Below are positions 23,772 to 32,426 of a stretch of DNA of 64,000 bases, one piece after another. Both the position numbers and the translations under genes were made by a program. The notes under the pieces are model-generated. The model saw only the letters and a list, made by a program, of their open reading frames with translations. It did not search any database and had not been told where the DNA came from. The first letter of the stretch is position 1. Each line of letters opens with the position of its first letter. Source of the stretch: Akkermansiaceae bacterium (GTDB lineage Bacteria > Verrucomicrobiota > Verrucomicrobiia > Verrucomicrobiales > Akkermansiaceae); contig JAPKCM010000003.1 of NCBI GenBank assembly GCA_028822935.1, positions 62,001 to 126,000 on the forward strand, given 5' to 3'.

Positions 23772-24872
23772 GTGACTGAGTCCCCTCCCCGCGCTTGGGC
23801 TGAAATCAACTTCGAGGCCATGAGGCACAATCTCCGCTTTGCCCGCCAACAAAGCGAGGGACAGGACGTCATGGTCATGATCAAAGCGGGGGCTTACGGA
23901 CACGGCTTGATCAAAACTGCGAAAGCCCTAGAGAGCGAAAACCCCAAATTTTTCGGGGTCGCCGATGCTGGAGAAGCACGCCTCCTTTTTGGAGCAGGAA
24001 TCAAAATAACTCCTTACATTCTCGGTGCCACTCTCCCCTGCGAGCGAGAGGAAATCGCCGCGCGGGGATGGACGCCCTGCCTTTGTTCGCTCGACGAGAT
24101 GAAACACTTCGACGCCCTTGGCAGTGATCAGCCCATCAGTGCCCACTTAGCCTTAGATACCGGAATGGGCCGTGGGGGCTTTTTACCGCATCAAATTGAA
24201 GGCGCCTTGGAAACGCTCAAACGATGCCAGGGCATTCGGCTCACCGGTATTGGATCCCACCTCCCGGTCGCTGACGAAGACCCGGTCTTCACTCAGGAGC
24301 AGTTTTTTCGATTCGATCAATCGGTCGATCGCATCCTGCAAGATTTAGAAACGGTGCCCGATGATTTTTCGGTCAACCTCAGCAATTCGGCCGGCCTGCT
24401 CAATTTTCACAGTCGCACCACGAATCTCGTCCGTCCCGGACTCATGCTCTACGGCATATCCCCGATTCCTGAATACCAAGATAAGCTCCGACCGGCCATG
24501 ACCCTAAAGACGCGCATCTCATTAATTCACGAACTTCCTGAAGGTCATGGAGTATCTTACGGGCGAACCCTTCTCAGCAGAGACACTCGTGCCGCCGTTT
24601 TAGGAATCGGCTATGGCGATGGATATCCAAGAGCCCTCTCGGATCGAGGGACGGACGTCTTGATCCACGGGACCCGCTGCCCGCTCATCGGCCGGGTCAT
24701 GATGGACCAAATCATCGTCGATGTCACCGACCTCAAAAATTGCGCACCCGGCGACGAAGCGATCCTCTTTGGTGAAGACCTCCTCGTTTCAGAACTCGCG
24801 CAAAAAGCAGGCACCATTTCATGGGAACTCCTCACCCAGATCACTCCCCGGGTCGCCCGGCGTTATTCCTAA
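23772..24872 (+). CDS. alr: Alanine racemase
   Basis: A 366-residue PLP enzyme making D-alanine for peptidoglycan. The PLP lysine is in VMVMIKAGAYGHG (family VVKAxAYGHG), the second catalytic base Tyr in GVSYGRTLL, and GIGYGDGYPR and GRVMMDQIIVDV are typical of the C-terminal barrel/domain. The start is GTG at 23772. It converges with comEC, whose stop overlaps its own by a few bases on the opposite strand. Confidence 0.94.
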   Translation: MTESPPRAWAEINFEAMRHNLRFARQQSEGQDVMVMIKAGAYGHGLIKTAKALESENPKFFGVADAGEARLLFGAGIKITPYILGATLPCEREEIAARGWTPCLCSLDEMKHFDALGSDQPISAHLALDTGMGRGGFLPHQIEGALETLKRCQGIRLTGIGSHLPVADEDPVFTQEQFFRFDQSVDRILQDLETVPDDFSVNLSNSAGLLNFHSRTTNLVRPGLMLYGISPIPEYQDKLRPAMTLKTRISLIHELPEGHGVSYGRTLLSRDTRAAVLGIGYGDGYPRALSDRGTDVLIHGTRCPLIGRVMMDQIIVDVTDLKNCAPGDEAILFGEDLLVSELAQKAGTISWELLTQITPRVARRYS

Positions 24873-27103
24873 CGCTCGAGCACGACGATCCGCTCGGGAT
24901 CTAAAAACGATTTCACACGGAGTTCGGAGGTTTCGAAATCCATCAGCACAGCTCCGGTCTCACCCTGCACGAAGAGTTTGATCCCAAGTTCGCGAACGGC
25001 CTTTCTCCAAATTTCCGTGGGATTCTGCTTCTTAGGATAGATCGCCGAGCTCGCGATCACTACTTTAGCGCCCGTCGCTTTTAAAAACTCAATCGACCCC
25101 GAATAAGTGCGACCATGCCGTCCGATAAGGACAACATCAGCTTCAAGATCGATCCCATTGGAGATCATTTCCCGCTCTTCTTCCACGCCCAGATCTCCCA
25201 TCACGAGAACCTTCCACCCCTTCCAATGAACACGAGTGACCATTCCTCGACTGTCGGCAAGAGTGTCAAGGTCTTCCTGGCCCGCACGAAGAATTTGAAG
25301 CCAAACATCATCGAAAAGTGGATAAATTGATCCCAACTTAGCCACCTTCACGGCAGAGTTCTGCGCATCAATGAACTCGCGATAGCTTGGACTACGAGAC
25401 CAAACGACCGGAATAATGACCCGCTCAGGGTTCATGTGCCCGACAACTTCCGAGATCGCCCCACTATGTTTCGCATCCGGATGGCTCAGCACAATCGTTT
25501 CGGGAGACCAATGCCATCGTCGCATCGCCGGGCGGATCATTTGGTAGTAGCGGCGCTCGCTGCCCACATCAATTAGCGCACCGTCACCTGCAGCGAGAAA
25601 GGAGGCGCTCCCTCCGTCGGAGAAATCAAAGACCACCCAATCCGCCGCTTCCTTGGATCCCACAAATTGGTGTCCTAGAGGCACTGCTGAAAAAGCACGA
25701 GCCGCGTGGAAGGCCGTTCGCGCGACAAAGGCATTCGCATGATTCATCACTTCGCCAAGCCCCGGACTGAGAGACCCAAAAACGAGCGCGCTGAGTCCCA
25801 ATGCCAAGACTAGGAAGGTAGCCGGAATCAGCACAAGACTCGCCAGCACTGCAATAGGCGTCACGAGCCCAAAGTGGTAAGCCATCCATGGCAGCGACCC
25901 CAGCCAAGCCGCAAGCGATGTCGCTGCCATCGCCGCAATCTTCCCTCGAAAGCCAAGCTGCATCTTCTGCGGCTTGCTCAGTAAGCGACGTGGAAAGAAC
26001 TCATCAAGCTCCGCCATTTTACCCGTCCAACGGTAGCAAAGAGCAAAGCCCAAACCAATCGAAGCAATCACTCCATAAGAGAGCTGAAAACCGATCTCCA
26101 TGGCTTGAGAAGGCCGCCAGAGAAGAACGATAATCATGCTCATTGAGAGCGAATTAAAAAGAGAAGGTCTCCTTCGCAGCAAAAAAGCACTCAGAAAAGT
26201 GGTCGCCATGAGCGTCGCTCTCATCGCGGGAGCCCTTCCACCAGTGATGAGTGCATAGGCGACCATTGTAAAAATGATGAGCAGAACCGCTGGGCGTCGA
26301 GGAATCCGACACAACAACAAAATCCCCCAAACGAGACCTCCGACAATCGTGACATGCAACCCACTGACAGCGAAGACATGCATCGCGCCGCTATAGCGAA
26401 ACGCTTCCGTGATCTCGGAAGTCGAAGCAGGAGTTTCCCCCAGCATCATCGCAACAATGATGGGAGCAGCAATTTCATCGTCTTCGATCCCTCGTGTGAT
26501 CAACTTCTTGAACGAAATCTTCGCACGCTCCGAGTAACGCCAAATCCCCTGCTGCCAATCGCCCCCAATTTTCTTGGCCGAGTGCAGATCCAGCCCTGCC
26601 TTCAATGAGTGCTGACCCCAATGCCTTAACAAGGAAAACTCCGCGGGATTCCGCGCAGGTGCTGGCGAAAACAATCTCCCATCAATAAACAAGAGATCAC
26701 CGGGCTCGTAATTCGCCGCCTCTTGCACCGCCACCCGGATCTCCTCTCCTTGAACCAAGGTCAACCATCCCAGCCGCTCGCCATCTCCCATCCCAGTGAG
26801 ACGACCCAGAAGCAACTCCCCGGTCGCTGATCGTGTCATCCGCTGAGAAGCCGGTGCCTCAAGCTTAAGTTGGTTCGCCCGCCACGCCGTAAGTGCCAGA
26901 AATCCAAGGAGCGCCAATTTCCACCTGACTCCGCTTCGAACAAATAAAATTCCGATTGCCAAAAAGCCAATCGCCCATCGCCAATGATCAATTCCAAGTG
27001 CCCCTGCGAGAACGCCAAAGGCAATTGCCACCAGCGGTGCCGAGGCACGCAGTCGGGAGAGACGCTCGTCGAGCATTCCCCAAAGACTCCGAATCAATCC
27101 CAT
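24869..27103 (-). CDS. comEC: ComEC/Rec2 family DNA-uptake channel
   Basis: A 744-residue membrane protein with an N-terminal OB-like region, the central Competence domain with many hydrophobic helices (YSGAMHVFAVSGLHVTIVGG, ITGGRAPAMRATLMATTFL) and a C-terminal metallo-beta-lactamase-like domain (GDGALIDVGSERRYYQMIRP, MVTRVHWKGWKVLVMGDLG). ComEC transports single-stranded DNA across the inner membrane in natural transformation. The usual metal motif H-x-D-x-D-H appears as SHPDAKHSG, with Lys in place of the second Asp, which may affect nuclease activity. The start is ATG 27103, 10 bases from the stop of a TPR gene upstream on the same strand order. Confidence 0.9.
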   Translation of the reverse strand: MGLIRSLWGMLDERLSRLRASAPLVAIAFGVLAGALGIDHWRWAIGFLAIGILFVRSGVRWKLALLGFLALTAWRANQLKLEAPASQRMTRSATGELLLGRLTGMGDGERLGWLTLVQGEEIRVAVQEAANYEPGDLLFIDGRLFSPAPARNPAEFSLLRHWGQHSLKAGLDLHSAKKIGGDWQQGIWRYSERAKISFKKLITRGIEDDEIAAPIIVAMMLGETPASTSEITEAFRYSGAMHVFAVSGLHVTIVGGLVWGILLLCRIPRRPAVLLIIFTMVAYALITGGRAPAMRATLMATTFLSAFLLRRRPSLFNSLSMSMIIVLLWRPSQAMEIGFQLSYGVIASIGLGFALCYRWTGKMAELDEFFPRRLLSKPQKMQLGFRGKIAAMAATSLAAWLGSLPWMAYHFGLVTPIAVLASLVLIPATFLVLALGLSALVFGSLSPGLGEVMNHANAFVARTAFHAARAFSAVPLGHQFVGSKEAADWVVFDFSDGGSASFLAAGDGALIDVGSERRYYQMIRPAMRRWHWSPETIVLSHPDAKHSGAISEVVGHMNPERVIIPVVWSRSPSYREFIDAQNSAVKVAKLGSIYPLFDDVWLQILRAGQEDLDTLADSRGMVTRVHWKGWKVLVMGDLGVEEEREMISNGIDLEADVVLIGRHGRTYSGSIEFLKATGAKVVIASSAIYPKKQNPTEIWRKAVRELGIKLFVQGETGAVLMDFETSELRVKSFLDPERIVVLER

Positions 27104-27113
27104 TGAGACTCAC

Positions 27114-27803
27114 TTAAATTTCGCCAAATTCACGCAACTTATGTGTCGCATTCGCAGCATGCCTCGTGTCGGGAAGGACCTCTTGAACCTGCTTCAACAT
27201 CTCGATCGCACCCTCGTGGTTATCGAGATCGTTCTCATAGATATCGGCGATGCGGAACATAAAAAAGGCGGTGTCATTCTCGCGCCACTCGTGAGCTTCG
27301 AGAGCCTCACGGAGAGTCTCAACAGCCACGGCCGGACTGTTCAGATTCCCCCGCTGAATTTTCGCAATCTCAACCATCGGGAAGCGATCCGCCTCATTCT
27401 CCATATAAACCTGACGGTAAATTCGAATCGCTTCCGGATAATCACCCTGCGCAAAGGCTGCACGAGCATCGTGGAGAGGGTCGTCCTCCACTTCCGCACT
27501 GGAACCATACATTTCCTCGGACATCTTATCGACGAATGACGGAAGAACATAAGTGATCACGAGAAAGCCGGCATAAATAACAGTGACCAAGAGCGGTATT
27601 ACCGTCGCCATCATCATATCCACAGTGTTATCCGTCTCCTCCGTGAGTTGCACGTCATCATAATCCTCATCGTAATTCTCGTCATAGACTTGTTCCTCGG
27701 CGGCAGGCTTGGCCGCATCGCTCTTGGCGCTGGAATACTTGATGAAGGTCACGCAAACGAGCACGAGGAGAATGCTAAGGTGGATGAGTAATTTTGAATT
27801 CAT
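27114..27803 (-). CDS. TPR-containing membrane protein, unknown function
   Basis: A 229-residue protein with a hydrophobic N-terminus (MNSKLLIHLSILLVLVCVTF), an acidic low-complexity stretch (YDENYDEDYDDVQLTEETD), a second hydrophobic helix (MMMATVIPLLVTVIYAGFLV) and C-terminal tetratricopeptide repeats (ARAAFAQGDYPEAIRIYRQV, ADIYENDLDNHEGAIEMLKQ). It probably faces the cytoplasm or periplasm as a scaffold. ATG 27803 opens the first hydrophobic helix; the longer frame adds a basic stretch unlike a leader. It is followed by comEC at 10 bases, so the two are likely co-transcribed. Confidence 0.75.
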   Translation of the reverse strand: MNSKLLIHLSILLVLVCVTFIKYSSAKSDAAKPAAEEQVYDENYDEDYDDVQLTEETDNTVDMMMATVIPLLVTVIYAGFLVITYVLPSFVDKMSEEMYGSSAEVEDDPLHDARAAFAQGDYPEAIRIYRQVYMENEADRFPMVEIAKIQRGNLNSPAVAVETLREALEAHEWRENDTAFFMFRIADIYENDLDNHEGAIEMLKQVQEVLPDTRHAANATHKLREFGEI

Positions 27804-27865
27804 ATGATGATTTTCTAGGTTAAAGCAACATGGAGGTCGATGAAAAGGCCGGAATATCAGAAGAC

Positions 27866-27897
27866 AAAAAAAGGACCGCGAAAATTCGCAGCCCTTT
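27866..27897 (-). terminator. Intrinsic terminator after the first small lipoprotein gene
   Basis: On the minus strand AAAGG-GCT-GCGAA-TT-TTCGC-GGT-CCTTT is followed by more T, giving a long imperfect stem and T tract 29 bases after the lipoprotein stop. Confidence 0.7.
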
Positions 27898-27925
27898 GAA
27901 AATTTTTGGGTCGTGTGCTTTCGCA

Positions 27926-28111
27926 CTACTTAGCGTCATCAACCACGATCTCCTGCTCAACAACGATATCCTGCTCAACAACGATATCCTTAAACTGAGG
28001 AAGAGGACGAAGTGAGGGCACAGAAGCTTCTCCGGTGCAGCATCCGCAAGAGGAGAGACCGAGGGAGCCGACGCTGAAAGCGAGGAGAGAGAGGACTTTG
28101 AACAATTTCAT
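27926..28111 (-). CDS. Small lipoprotein 1 with DIVVEQ repeats
   Basis: A 61-residue predicted lipoprotein: basic start MKLFKV, hydrophobic core LLAFSVGSLG, lipobox LSSC, then CGCCTGEAS. The mature part ends in a short tandem repeat DIVVEQ-DIVVEQ-EIVVDD. It is the last of three tandem genes of similar layout (28202 and 28365), each with its own likely terminator. Outer-membrane or periplasmic anchoring is expected; function unknown. The repeat is also visible at DNA level as three near-identical 18-base units. Confidence 0.7.
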   Translation of the reverse strand: MKLFKVLSLLAFSVGSLGLSSCGCCTGEASVPSLRPLPQFKDIVVEQDIVVEQEIVVDDAK

Positions 28112-28133
28112 AACGATGGATTTAAATAGGATT

Positions 28134-28175
28134 AAAAAAGGCCCAAAGAGATGACGGAGGCCACCTGCTCCGGGC
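28134..28175 (-). terminator. Probable intrinsic terminator between lipoprotein genes
   Basis: On the minus strand GCCC-GGAG ... CTCC ... GGGC is followed by CTTTTTT. The stem is interrupted, so moderate confidence. Confidence 0.55.
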
Positions 28176-28201
28176 GAAACTTTTTTAGTTACTCTTCCTG
28201 A

Positions 28202-28324
28202 CTACTTCGAAGGAACTTCGAAGGTAGGAGTGGGAGCAGCAGCAGGCTCAGGAGCACTTCCACAAGAAGTGAGTGAGAAACCAGCAAGTGCTGCAATAAG
28301 GCCGAGGATAGTTGCAATTTTCAT
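28202..28324 (-). CDS. Small lipoprotein 2
   Basis: A 40-residue frame, MKIATILGLIAALAGFSLTS followed by CGSAPEPAAAPTPTFEVPSK. It has a classic lipoprotein leader with lipobox LTSC and a short proline/alanine-rich mature part of about 19 residues. The layout and the ending (EVPSK) match the neighbour at 28365 (EAPAK), so they look like paralogues. Its small size would lead many annotations to miss it. Similar small lipoproteins of entericidin-like size are known in many bacteria, but no specific relation is claimed. Confidence 0.65.
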   Translation of the reverse strand: MKIATILGLIAALAGFSLTSCGSAPEPAAAPTPTFEVPSK

Positions 28325-28364
28325 TATATTTTTCTGTTTATTAGTTTGGTTAGAGAGATTCTAG

Positions 28365-28490
28365 TTACTTAGCAGGCGCTTCATAGGCGGGGGCTGGTGC
28401 TTGGGCTGGCGGCGTGTCGCAGCATGCGCTTAGACCGAAAAGAGCGAACACAGATGCGGCCACGGCGAGGAATTTGAACGATGCTTTCAT
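28365..28490 (-). CDS. Small lipoprotein 3
   Basis: A 41-residue frame, MKASFKFLAVAASVFALFGL then SACCDTPPAQAPAPAYEAPAK, with lipobox LSAC. It is paralogous in layout with the gene at 28202. A longer frame is open upstream but would add a non-leader segment, so ATG 28490 is preferred. Upstream at about 28540-28570 TTGCCT and TATCCT stand 16 bases apart on the minus strand, a possible promoter. It is divergent from asd. Confidence 0.65.
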   Translation of the reverse strand: MKASFKFLAVAASVFALFGLSACCDTPPAQAPAPAYEAPAK

Positions 28491-28672
28491 AACGATTGTA
28501 GTAATCTGAGGACGCTTGAACACCGCTAATGCCATGCTAAGAGACCGATAGGATACGGATCTCTGTTTTAGAGGCAAGTGGTTATCTTGGAAATCTAACT
28601 TTTTCTCAGAAGTCGATTTCCCCGTAAACAGAGCGTTGCATCGCATCATCAAGACGCTATCTTCCGCCCCCC

Positions 28673-29674
28673 ATGAAAAGTCAGCCTCATCTTGCCATCG
28701 TCGGCGCGACCGGAGCGGTCGGCCGCGAAATGCTCGTCTGCCTCGAAGAACGAGATTTCCCGCTGGGAAAATTGACTCTTCTTGCCTCAGCTCGCTCGGC
28801 TGGCCAGAAACTTACTTTCCGGGGTGAAGAAGTCACGATTCAGGAACTCACGAAGGAGAGCTTCGGTGGGATCGACATCGCTCTCTTTTCGGCCGGCGGA
28901 GGAATCTCAGAGGAGTTTGGGCCAGTCGCTGCCAAAGCGGGATGCGTGGTCATCGATAATTCTTCGGCCTTTCGCATGGATCCGGACGTCCCTCTGGTGG
29001 TCCCCGAAATCAATCCCGAAGCGGCTGCCCATCATCCCCGGGGCATCATCGCCAATCCGAACTGCTCGACTATCATCACCCTGATGGGGCTTTATCCTCT
29101 GCACCAAGCCTTCGGGCTTACAGGAATCATTGCCTCTACCTACCAAGCCGTGTCCGGAAGTGGGGCGCAGGGGATTGCTGAACTCGAGGGCCAGATTAAA
29201 GCACTCGCCGACGGCAGCCCCATCGTCAAAAACATCTATCCTCACCAAATCGCGCACAACGTCATCCCCCACGTCGACCGATTCCTCGACGATGGATACA
29301 CCAAGGAAGAACAGAAGATGCTCCACGAAGGACGCAAAATTCTTGGCCTTCCCGACCTCAAGGTGACTTGCACCTGCGTCCGCGTTCCTGTGATGCGCTC
29401 CCATTCGATCTCCCTCACCGCTATTTTTGAAAAAACGCCCTCGGTTGCAGAAGCGCAAGCCGCTTTTGCCAACACCCCGGGCATCCGTCTCGCCGATGAT
29501 CCAGCCAAGGGCATTTATCCCACCCCACTTGATACCACCGGAAAAGACGACTGCCTCGTCGGACGCATCCGCGAAGACCAGGTCCTCCCCAATGCTCTCG
29601 CAATCTGGGTCGTCGGAGACCAAGTAAAGAAAGGCGCCGCCTTAAATGCCGTGCAAATCGCTGAAATCCTCTAG
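28673..29674 (+). CDS. asd: Aspartate-semialdehyde dehydrogenase
   Basis: A 333-residue enzyme reducing aspartyl phosphate to aspartate semialdehyde for lysine, diaminopimelate, threonine and methionine synthesis. The NADP-binding motif is VGATGAVGREML (residues 10-21), the active-site cysteine is in ANPNCSTI (about 126), TYQAVSGSGAQG follows, and the catalytic His is expected in RVPVMRSHSISL. Length and order fit the family well. Divergent from the lipoprotein genes. Confidence 0.95.
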   Translation: MKSQPHLAIVGATGAVGREMLVCLEERDFPLGKLTLLASARSAGQKLTFRGEEVTIQELTKESFGGIDIALFSAGGGISEEFGPVAAKAGCVVIDNSSAFRMDPDVPLVVPEINPEAAAHHPRGIIANPNCSTIITLMGLYPLHQAFGLTGIIASTYQAVSGSGAQGIAELEGQIKALADGSPIVKNIYPHQIAHNVIPHVDRFLDDGYTKEEQKMLHEGRKILGLPDLKVTCTCVRVPVMRSHSISLTAIFEKTPSVAEAQAAFANTPGIRLADDPAKGIYPTPLDTTGKDDCLVGRIREDQVLPNALAIWVVGDQVKKGAALNAVQIAEIL

Positions 29675-29787
29675 GCCTTCGTGCAATTCCCGGTGATTTT
29701 TTCTCCTAACCCCTCGTTAAAGAGCGGATGAGGCAGGTCTTGATTATCTAAGTTTTCTTAGACATTCTTAAAAAAGTCATCATTTTC

Positions 29788-32385
29788 ATGTCTAAGGAAT
29801 CCGAAATCTCATCTTCGTTTATCGCTCCCAGTGTGGAAGAGCTCTCTCCGCTTTTTTCTGCCTACAGGATCGAAGGCTTCATCGCTCAAGGTGGAATGGG
29901 GGCTGTCTACAAGGCCAATCAGAAATCTCTCGATCGGCCTGTCGCAATCAAGATTCTTCCACGCGAGTTCGGCGACGACGCCCAATTTCGAGCATCCTTT
30001 GAAGCCGAGGCAAAAGCCATGGCTCGCCTCAATCACCCCAATTTAATTGGGGTTTACGACTTTGGAGACGTCGATGGCATGCTCTTCATCATCATGGAAT
30101 ACGTTCAGGGAAAGGCCCTCTTTTATTCCATTCATAAAAAGGCAATTGATCCCACTATCGCCATCAACCTGATCTGCAAGGTTTCGCGAGGTATCGCGCA
30201 CGCGCACAAGGGCGGCATCCTTCATCGTGATATTAAGCCCGCTAACATCCTCCTTGATATCGATGCGGAACCCAAAGTGGGAGACTTCGGCCTGGCTCGT
30301 CCAATCAATGCCAAACGTGGAGAAGGCCTCGCCTTTGGAACACCGGGCTATACCGCTCCAGAGGTTTTCAATCATCAATACGACATCGATCAGCGCTCCG
30401 ACATTTTCTCGGTAGGAGCCATGCTCTTCGAACTCATCAAAGGACGGGCTCCGGAAAGTAACTCTACGAGCATGAAGACCGGACTCGACACCCGACTCGA
30501 CGCGATCTTGTCAAAAGCGACCCATCCCGACCCGAACCAACGCCACAAAGATGTCGACCAATTGGCCGATCAACTCGAAGCGCTGGCCCCAAAACTATCT
30601 GGCCCTCGATTCGCCACCGCGGAACGCCCCACTTCCGCCTCCCCCCAGGCGCCCATCACTCAGCTCAAGAGTTCCAAATCATCTCCGGTTCCCGCTCTCA
30701 TAGTCATCGCACTTCTCCTTGGAGGCGGTGCCTTCGCGCTCTTTAAGGGCCTGAACGAGGACGAGCCAGAAACAATCACGCCTAAGACTCCCGAAAAGCC
30801 GATCGTCGACAAAAAATCTTCCAAGCCCAAGAAGGATCCTAAAAAGGACCGTCAAAAACCAAAGGTTGCGAAAAACAATCCCAAACCTTCTCCAAAACCC
30901 AAGCCGGATCCCGATCCGGTCGTCACGCGCGAGAAGCCTCTCGATTCTCTCCTTCGTTTGCAGGGTGCTCTTGCTGCGGGAAAACTTGGAGAGCTCCCGG
31001 TCGGCGCGATCAAGCGGGGTGACTCCGCTTTTTTCCTCTATCGCCCTTCGAAGACTTGGCCTGAAGCACAAGCCCTTGCCGAGAACTTTGGCGCCTCGCT
31101 CGCCTCGGCGAAGAATAGCGACGATCTCCGTTTTTTCCGTAATTCTTTCAAATCAGAAAAAACCGTCTGGCTGGGAGCCTCAGATTCTGGCGTAGAAGGA
31201 AAATGGTATTGGATGGACGGTGAACCCGTTTCGGAATCCTTCTGGGCAAAAGCCTCGCCTGACAACGATCCGGAAGCCGCACGCTTTGGCGAGGACTTTG
31301 CAGGACTGACCTCGAATGGAATCGAAGATTTCAGCGGCACCGGAAAATGCCCCGCTATTTTTGAATGGACGCTCACCGAGCCTAATCCTGGCTCTCTCGA
31401 TGCCCAGCTCGCACGCACAGCAGCAAGCCTCGCAACCAAGTCCCCTCCGATCTTTCCTGCCTCAGCCTTCGAGTTCAATGGCTCACGCTACCTTCTCCTG
31501 AAACGAAAGCTGAATTATGAAGATGCCTCCCAAGTTGCCACTCAAGCTGGAGGCCACCTCGCTGTTCCCTCCTCGCAAGAAGAAGCTAATCATTTTGTGA
31601 GCCTCATGAACGCCACCCTCAAAGAGGATGAATCCTGCTGGTTCGGTGGCCGTCGCAGCGAAAAAGACTCTGAAATTTGGGAAACTCCCACGGCAGAGGC
31701 CTTCGCCTTCCACAAATGGCTTCCTGATAATCCCGACTACAGCCACGGAAAAGAGTCCGCTCTTGAATACGCTCACGCCACTTGGGCCGGAAAGAAGGGC
31801 TTCAACGATAGAGTTCCTGAAGATGCCATTTCATATACCCTGATCGAATGGTCTCACCCCGACCTCCGCAACATGGCTCCCGTCGCGGCAGATCTCAGCC
31901 CCATTCTGGAGAAAATCGAAGTCATCAGGACGGCCATTCGTGATCGTCATAACCGGGACTACGAACGCTACCGCCGGAAAAAGAATAAAATCATTTCCGA
32001 TTGGGTGAAAAATTCCATCAAGCGGATTGAACTCGATCGAACTTTTCCCGACGCCCTCAAGGCTCCCGTCATCGCGACACTTAAGGGATACGACAAAAAG
32101 CACGTGCTTCCGAAAGATCTTCCTCCGGGAGCCCCTAGTAAGATCCAACGAACTTTCAAAGAGGCCAAAGCAGATATTTTGGAACTCTGGGAAGAATACG
32201 AAGAAGAATACGATGAAGCCAAGGCCGACTACATTGAAGCACTCACTAGAGCGATGAAAACAGCCCTATCCCAGGGCGACGCGACCTTCCCCAAGTTCTG
32301 CCAAAAGGAAATCGATGCCCTTGAAGAAAAAGGCCGTTTTGGAAAGATCCTCGCTGGAAAAGACGTTGTTGCCCTTCCTGAATAA
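29788..32385 (+). CDS. Receptor-like Ser/Thr protein kinase with two C-type-lectin-like domains
   Basis: An 865-residue protein. An N-terminal Hanks-type kinase (about 24-270) shows the Gly loop IAQGGMGAVYKA, the ATP lysine VAIKIL, catalytic loop HRDIKPANILL, DFGLARP and APE. A Lys/Pro-rich linker surrounds a membrane helix near residue 301 (VPALIVIALLLGGGAFALF). The rest is extracytoplasmic: two lectin-like (CTLD) domains, at about 405-530 (WPEAQALAENFGASLASAKN, WLGASDSGVEGKWYWMDGEP) and 555-685 (YEDASQVATQAGGHLAVPSS, FHKWLPDNPDY), followed by a charged helical region. The lectin domains lack most disulphide cysteines of animal ones. Probably senses a surface or cell-wall ligand; target unknown. 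Confidence 0.9.
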   Translation: MSKESEISSSFIAPSVEELSPLFSAYRIEGFIAQGGMGAVYKANQKSLDRPVAIKILPREFGDDAQFRASFEAEAKAMARLNHPNLIGVYDFGDVDGMLFIIMEYVQGKALFYSIHKKAIDPTIAINLICKVSRGIAHAHKGGILHRDIKPANILLDIDAEPKVGDFGLARPINAKRGEGLAFGTPGYTAPEVFNHQYDIDQRSDIFSVGAMLFELIKGRAPESNSTSMKTGLDTRLDAILSKATHPDPNQRHKDVDQLADQLEALAPKLSGPRFATAERPTSASPQAPITQLKSSKSSPVPALIVIALLLGGGAFALFKGLNEDEPETITPKTPEKPIVDKKSSKPKKDPKKDRQKPKVAKNNPKPSPKPKPDPDPVVTREKPLDSLLRLQGALAAGKLGELPVGAIKRGDSAFFLYRPSKTWPEAQALAENFGASLASAKNSDDLRFFRNSFKSEKTVWLGASDSGVEGKWYWMDGEPVSESFWAKASPDNDPEAARFGEDFAGLTSNGIEDFSGTGKCPAIFEWTLTEPNPGSLDAQLARTAASLATKSPPIFPASAFEFNGSRYLLLKRKLNYEDASQVATQAGGHLAVPSSQEEANHFVSLMNATLKEDESCWFGGRRSEKDSEIWETPTAEAFAFHKWLPDNPDYSHGKESALEYAHATWAGKKGFNDRVPEDAISYTLIEWSHPDLRNMAPVAADLSPILEKIEVIRTAIRDRHNRDYERYRRKKNKIISDWVKNSIKRIELDRTFPDALKAPVIATLKGYDKKHVLPKDLPPGAPSKIQRTFKEAKADILELWEEYEEEYDEAKADYIEALTRAMKTALSQGDATFPKFCQKEIDALEEKGRFGKILAGKDVVALPE

Positions 32386-32426
32386 GGACCGCTTGCGCAC
32401 TCCGGCTGCCGCGCTAGTTTCGGGGC

